Shown one piece after another: positions 62,187-64,000 of a stretch of 64,000 nt of DNA (position 1 is the first letter of the stretch; every line of letters begins with the position of its first letter). A program made the position numbers and the translations under genes. The notes under the pieces are model-generated. The model was not told the DNA's origin and did not search any database. It saw only the letters and a program-made list of their open reading frames with translations. Origin of the DNA: Actinomyces sp. UMB0138 (GTDB taxonomy: Bacteria; Bacillota; Negativicutes; Veillonellales; Veillonellaceae); assembly GCF_002849225.1 (NCBI RefSeq), contig NZ_PKMC01000001.1, positions 235,932 to 299,931 on the forward strand. The letters run 5' to 3'.

Positions 62187-62698
62187 ACCTGCAAAACTAT
62201 TCGGTAGTAGTCATGGTTGGCACCCATCACTGTCCGTTTGACCGACTAATAGACTGGGCCGACAAGCTTGCCGCAACAGGCATCGAAGTTCTGGTGCAAT
62301 ATGGCAACTCGAAGGCACCATCTATTGCAGACGGGATAGTCTCGCTCACCCAGCAAGAGATGCTCAGCCTGCGGCAAAGCGCGAAGATCCTGATCTGCCA
62401 CGGAGGCCCATCGATAATGGTCGAGTGGCTCAGGGCCGGGTTTAGGCCTGTAGTGGTACCCCGAGACCCCGCTCTCGGAGAGCACCTAGACGAACACCAG
62501 ATGCTCTTTACAGACTTTATGGCCCACCGTGGGTGGGTTGATGTAGCCGCCTCAGCTGACGACCTAATTGCGCTGGTACGAAACGGTCTCGAAGGCGTTT
62601 CCTGTCCCCAGGATCTAGCCGATCTTGACTCCGTTGCAGCTGCGCACAATGTTGGTCGCCTTGTGGCAGATGCGCTACGAGCCAGGCGGGACAGATAA
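62183..62698 (+). CDS. PssE/Alg13-like glycosyltransferase catalytic subunit
   Basis: A 171-residue donor-binding half of a split GT-B enzyme. VVVMVGTHHCPFDRLIDWAD is the usual N-terminus, and ILICHGGPSIMVEWLRAG with VVVPRDPALGEHLDEHQ is the UDP-sugar site. ATG at 62183 overlaps the pssD stop; the open frame from 62129 is not supported. The complex probably adds a hexose or hexuronic acid to the lipid-linked intermediate. Confidence 0.9.
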   Translation: MNLQNYSVVVMVGTHHCPFDRLIDWADKLAATGIEVLVQYGNSKAPSIADGIVSLTQQEMLSLRQSAKILICHGGPSIMVEWLRAGFRPVVVPRDPALGEHLDEHQMLFTDFMAHRGWVDVAASADDLIALVRNGLEGVSCPQDLADLDSVAAAHNVGRLVADALRARRDR

Positions 62699-62716
62699 TC
62701 CGGAAACTGACTTTCT

Positions 62717-62776
62717 GGCGGGGCAAATCCTGGTCCAACACTCCTTTTACGCTAGTGTGAGTGGGTAGGCCCCGCC
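62717..62776. repeat. 8-bp inverted repeat flanking the glf promoter region
   Basis: GGCGGGGC (62717-62724) and GCCCCGCC (62769-62776) are perfect inverted arms 44 bases apart. They enclose a TANNNT candidate -10, TACGCT (62750-62755). This could be a leader structure or chance GC pairing. Confidence 0.35.
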
Positions 62777-62799
62777 CGAAAACAAATAGGAGTAGGTAA

Positions 62800-63983
<1,184 letters not shown>

Positions 63984-63984
<1 letters not shown>

Positions 63985-64000
63985 TGACCGCTAAAACTAC
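63984..64000 (+). CDS. Start of a further gene (truncated by window end)
   Basis: An ATG overlapping the glf stop (TAATG) opens a frame reading MTAKT to the edge of the window. In Actinobacteria glf is commonly followed by a galactofuranosyltransferase gene, so that is the likeliest product, but too little is visible to identify it. Confidence 0.45.

Overview
The window is a compact, moderately GC-rich chromosomal stretch from an actinobacterium, most likely of the Actinomycetaceae or a close relative. The evidence is a Mrp without the CxxC motif, DUF3117, the fdxA-dapC pair, a two-gene AhpC/AhpF operon with OxyR, a class III cyclase with an N-terminal regulatory region, LytR-CpsA-Psr enzymes, and frequent GTG/TTG starts. 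I cannot name the genus. No tRNA, rRNA, IS element, prophage or CRISPR array was seen. About 55 protein genes are supported, plus one gene fragment at each end.

Region 1 (1-9 kb, central carbon) holds the C-terminal part of pgi, a polyphosphate kinase-2 fused to a hexose-6-phosphate mutarotase, mdh, a three-gene sugar ABC importer without its ATPase, and purU. Nine copies of a 14-bp quasi-palindrome, AGTGTACGTTCACT, lie in the intergenic gaps of this region; I saw none after 8.8 kb. Region 2 (8.8-13 kb) is a one-carbon operon, glyA-folD, behind a well-formed ZTP (pfl) riboswitch. It continues into a BMP-type lipoprotein gene whose start codon is buried in a perfect 11-bp inverted repeat, and then an exonuclease III gene. 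Region 3 (13-34 kb) is housekeeping: a YihY-type membrane protein, galK-manC-BMP-like lipoprotein, LOG protein, DUF3117, O-methyltransferase, Mrp, DUF1003, an MgtE_N/CBS protein without a channel, general stress protein, typA, ahpC-ahpF-oxyR, fdxA-dapC, maf, adenylate cyclase and a two-component system.

Region 4 (34-64 kb) is dominated by the cell surface. A Gtr-like module (GT2 plus GtrA between two paralogous large membrane proteins) occupies 34-39.5 kb. After purK-purE-galE comes a minus-strand operon of GT2, DUF2304 and two LCP ligases. From 46 kb a long plus-strand locus encodes the acetyltransferase, aminotransferase and dehydrogenase expected for UDP-GlcNAc(3NAc)A, three GT4 glycosyltransferases, a Wzx-like flippase, two DUF6541-like membrane proteins, a UDP-sugar dehydrogenase, a pyruvyl transferase, a GlfT-like GT2, a PssD/PssE pair and UDP-galactopyranose mutase. 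Together these suggest a peptidoglycan-linked glycopolymer containing galactofuranose and a diacetamido-uronic acid, possibly pyruvylated.

Many genes that head a transcription unit and lack a Shine-Dalgarno sequence have TANNNT placed exactly six bases before the start codon. This indicates a substantial set of leaderless mRNAs and helps to fix start codons.
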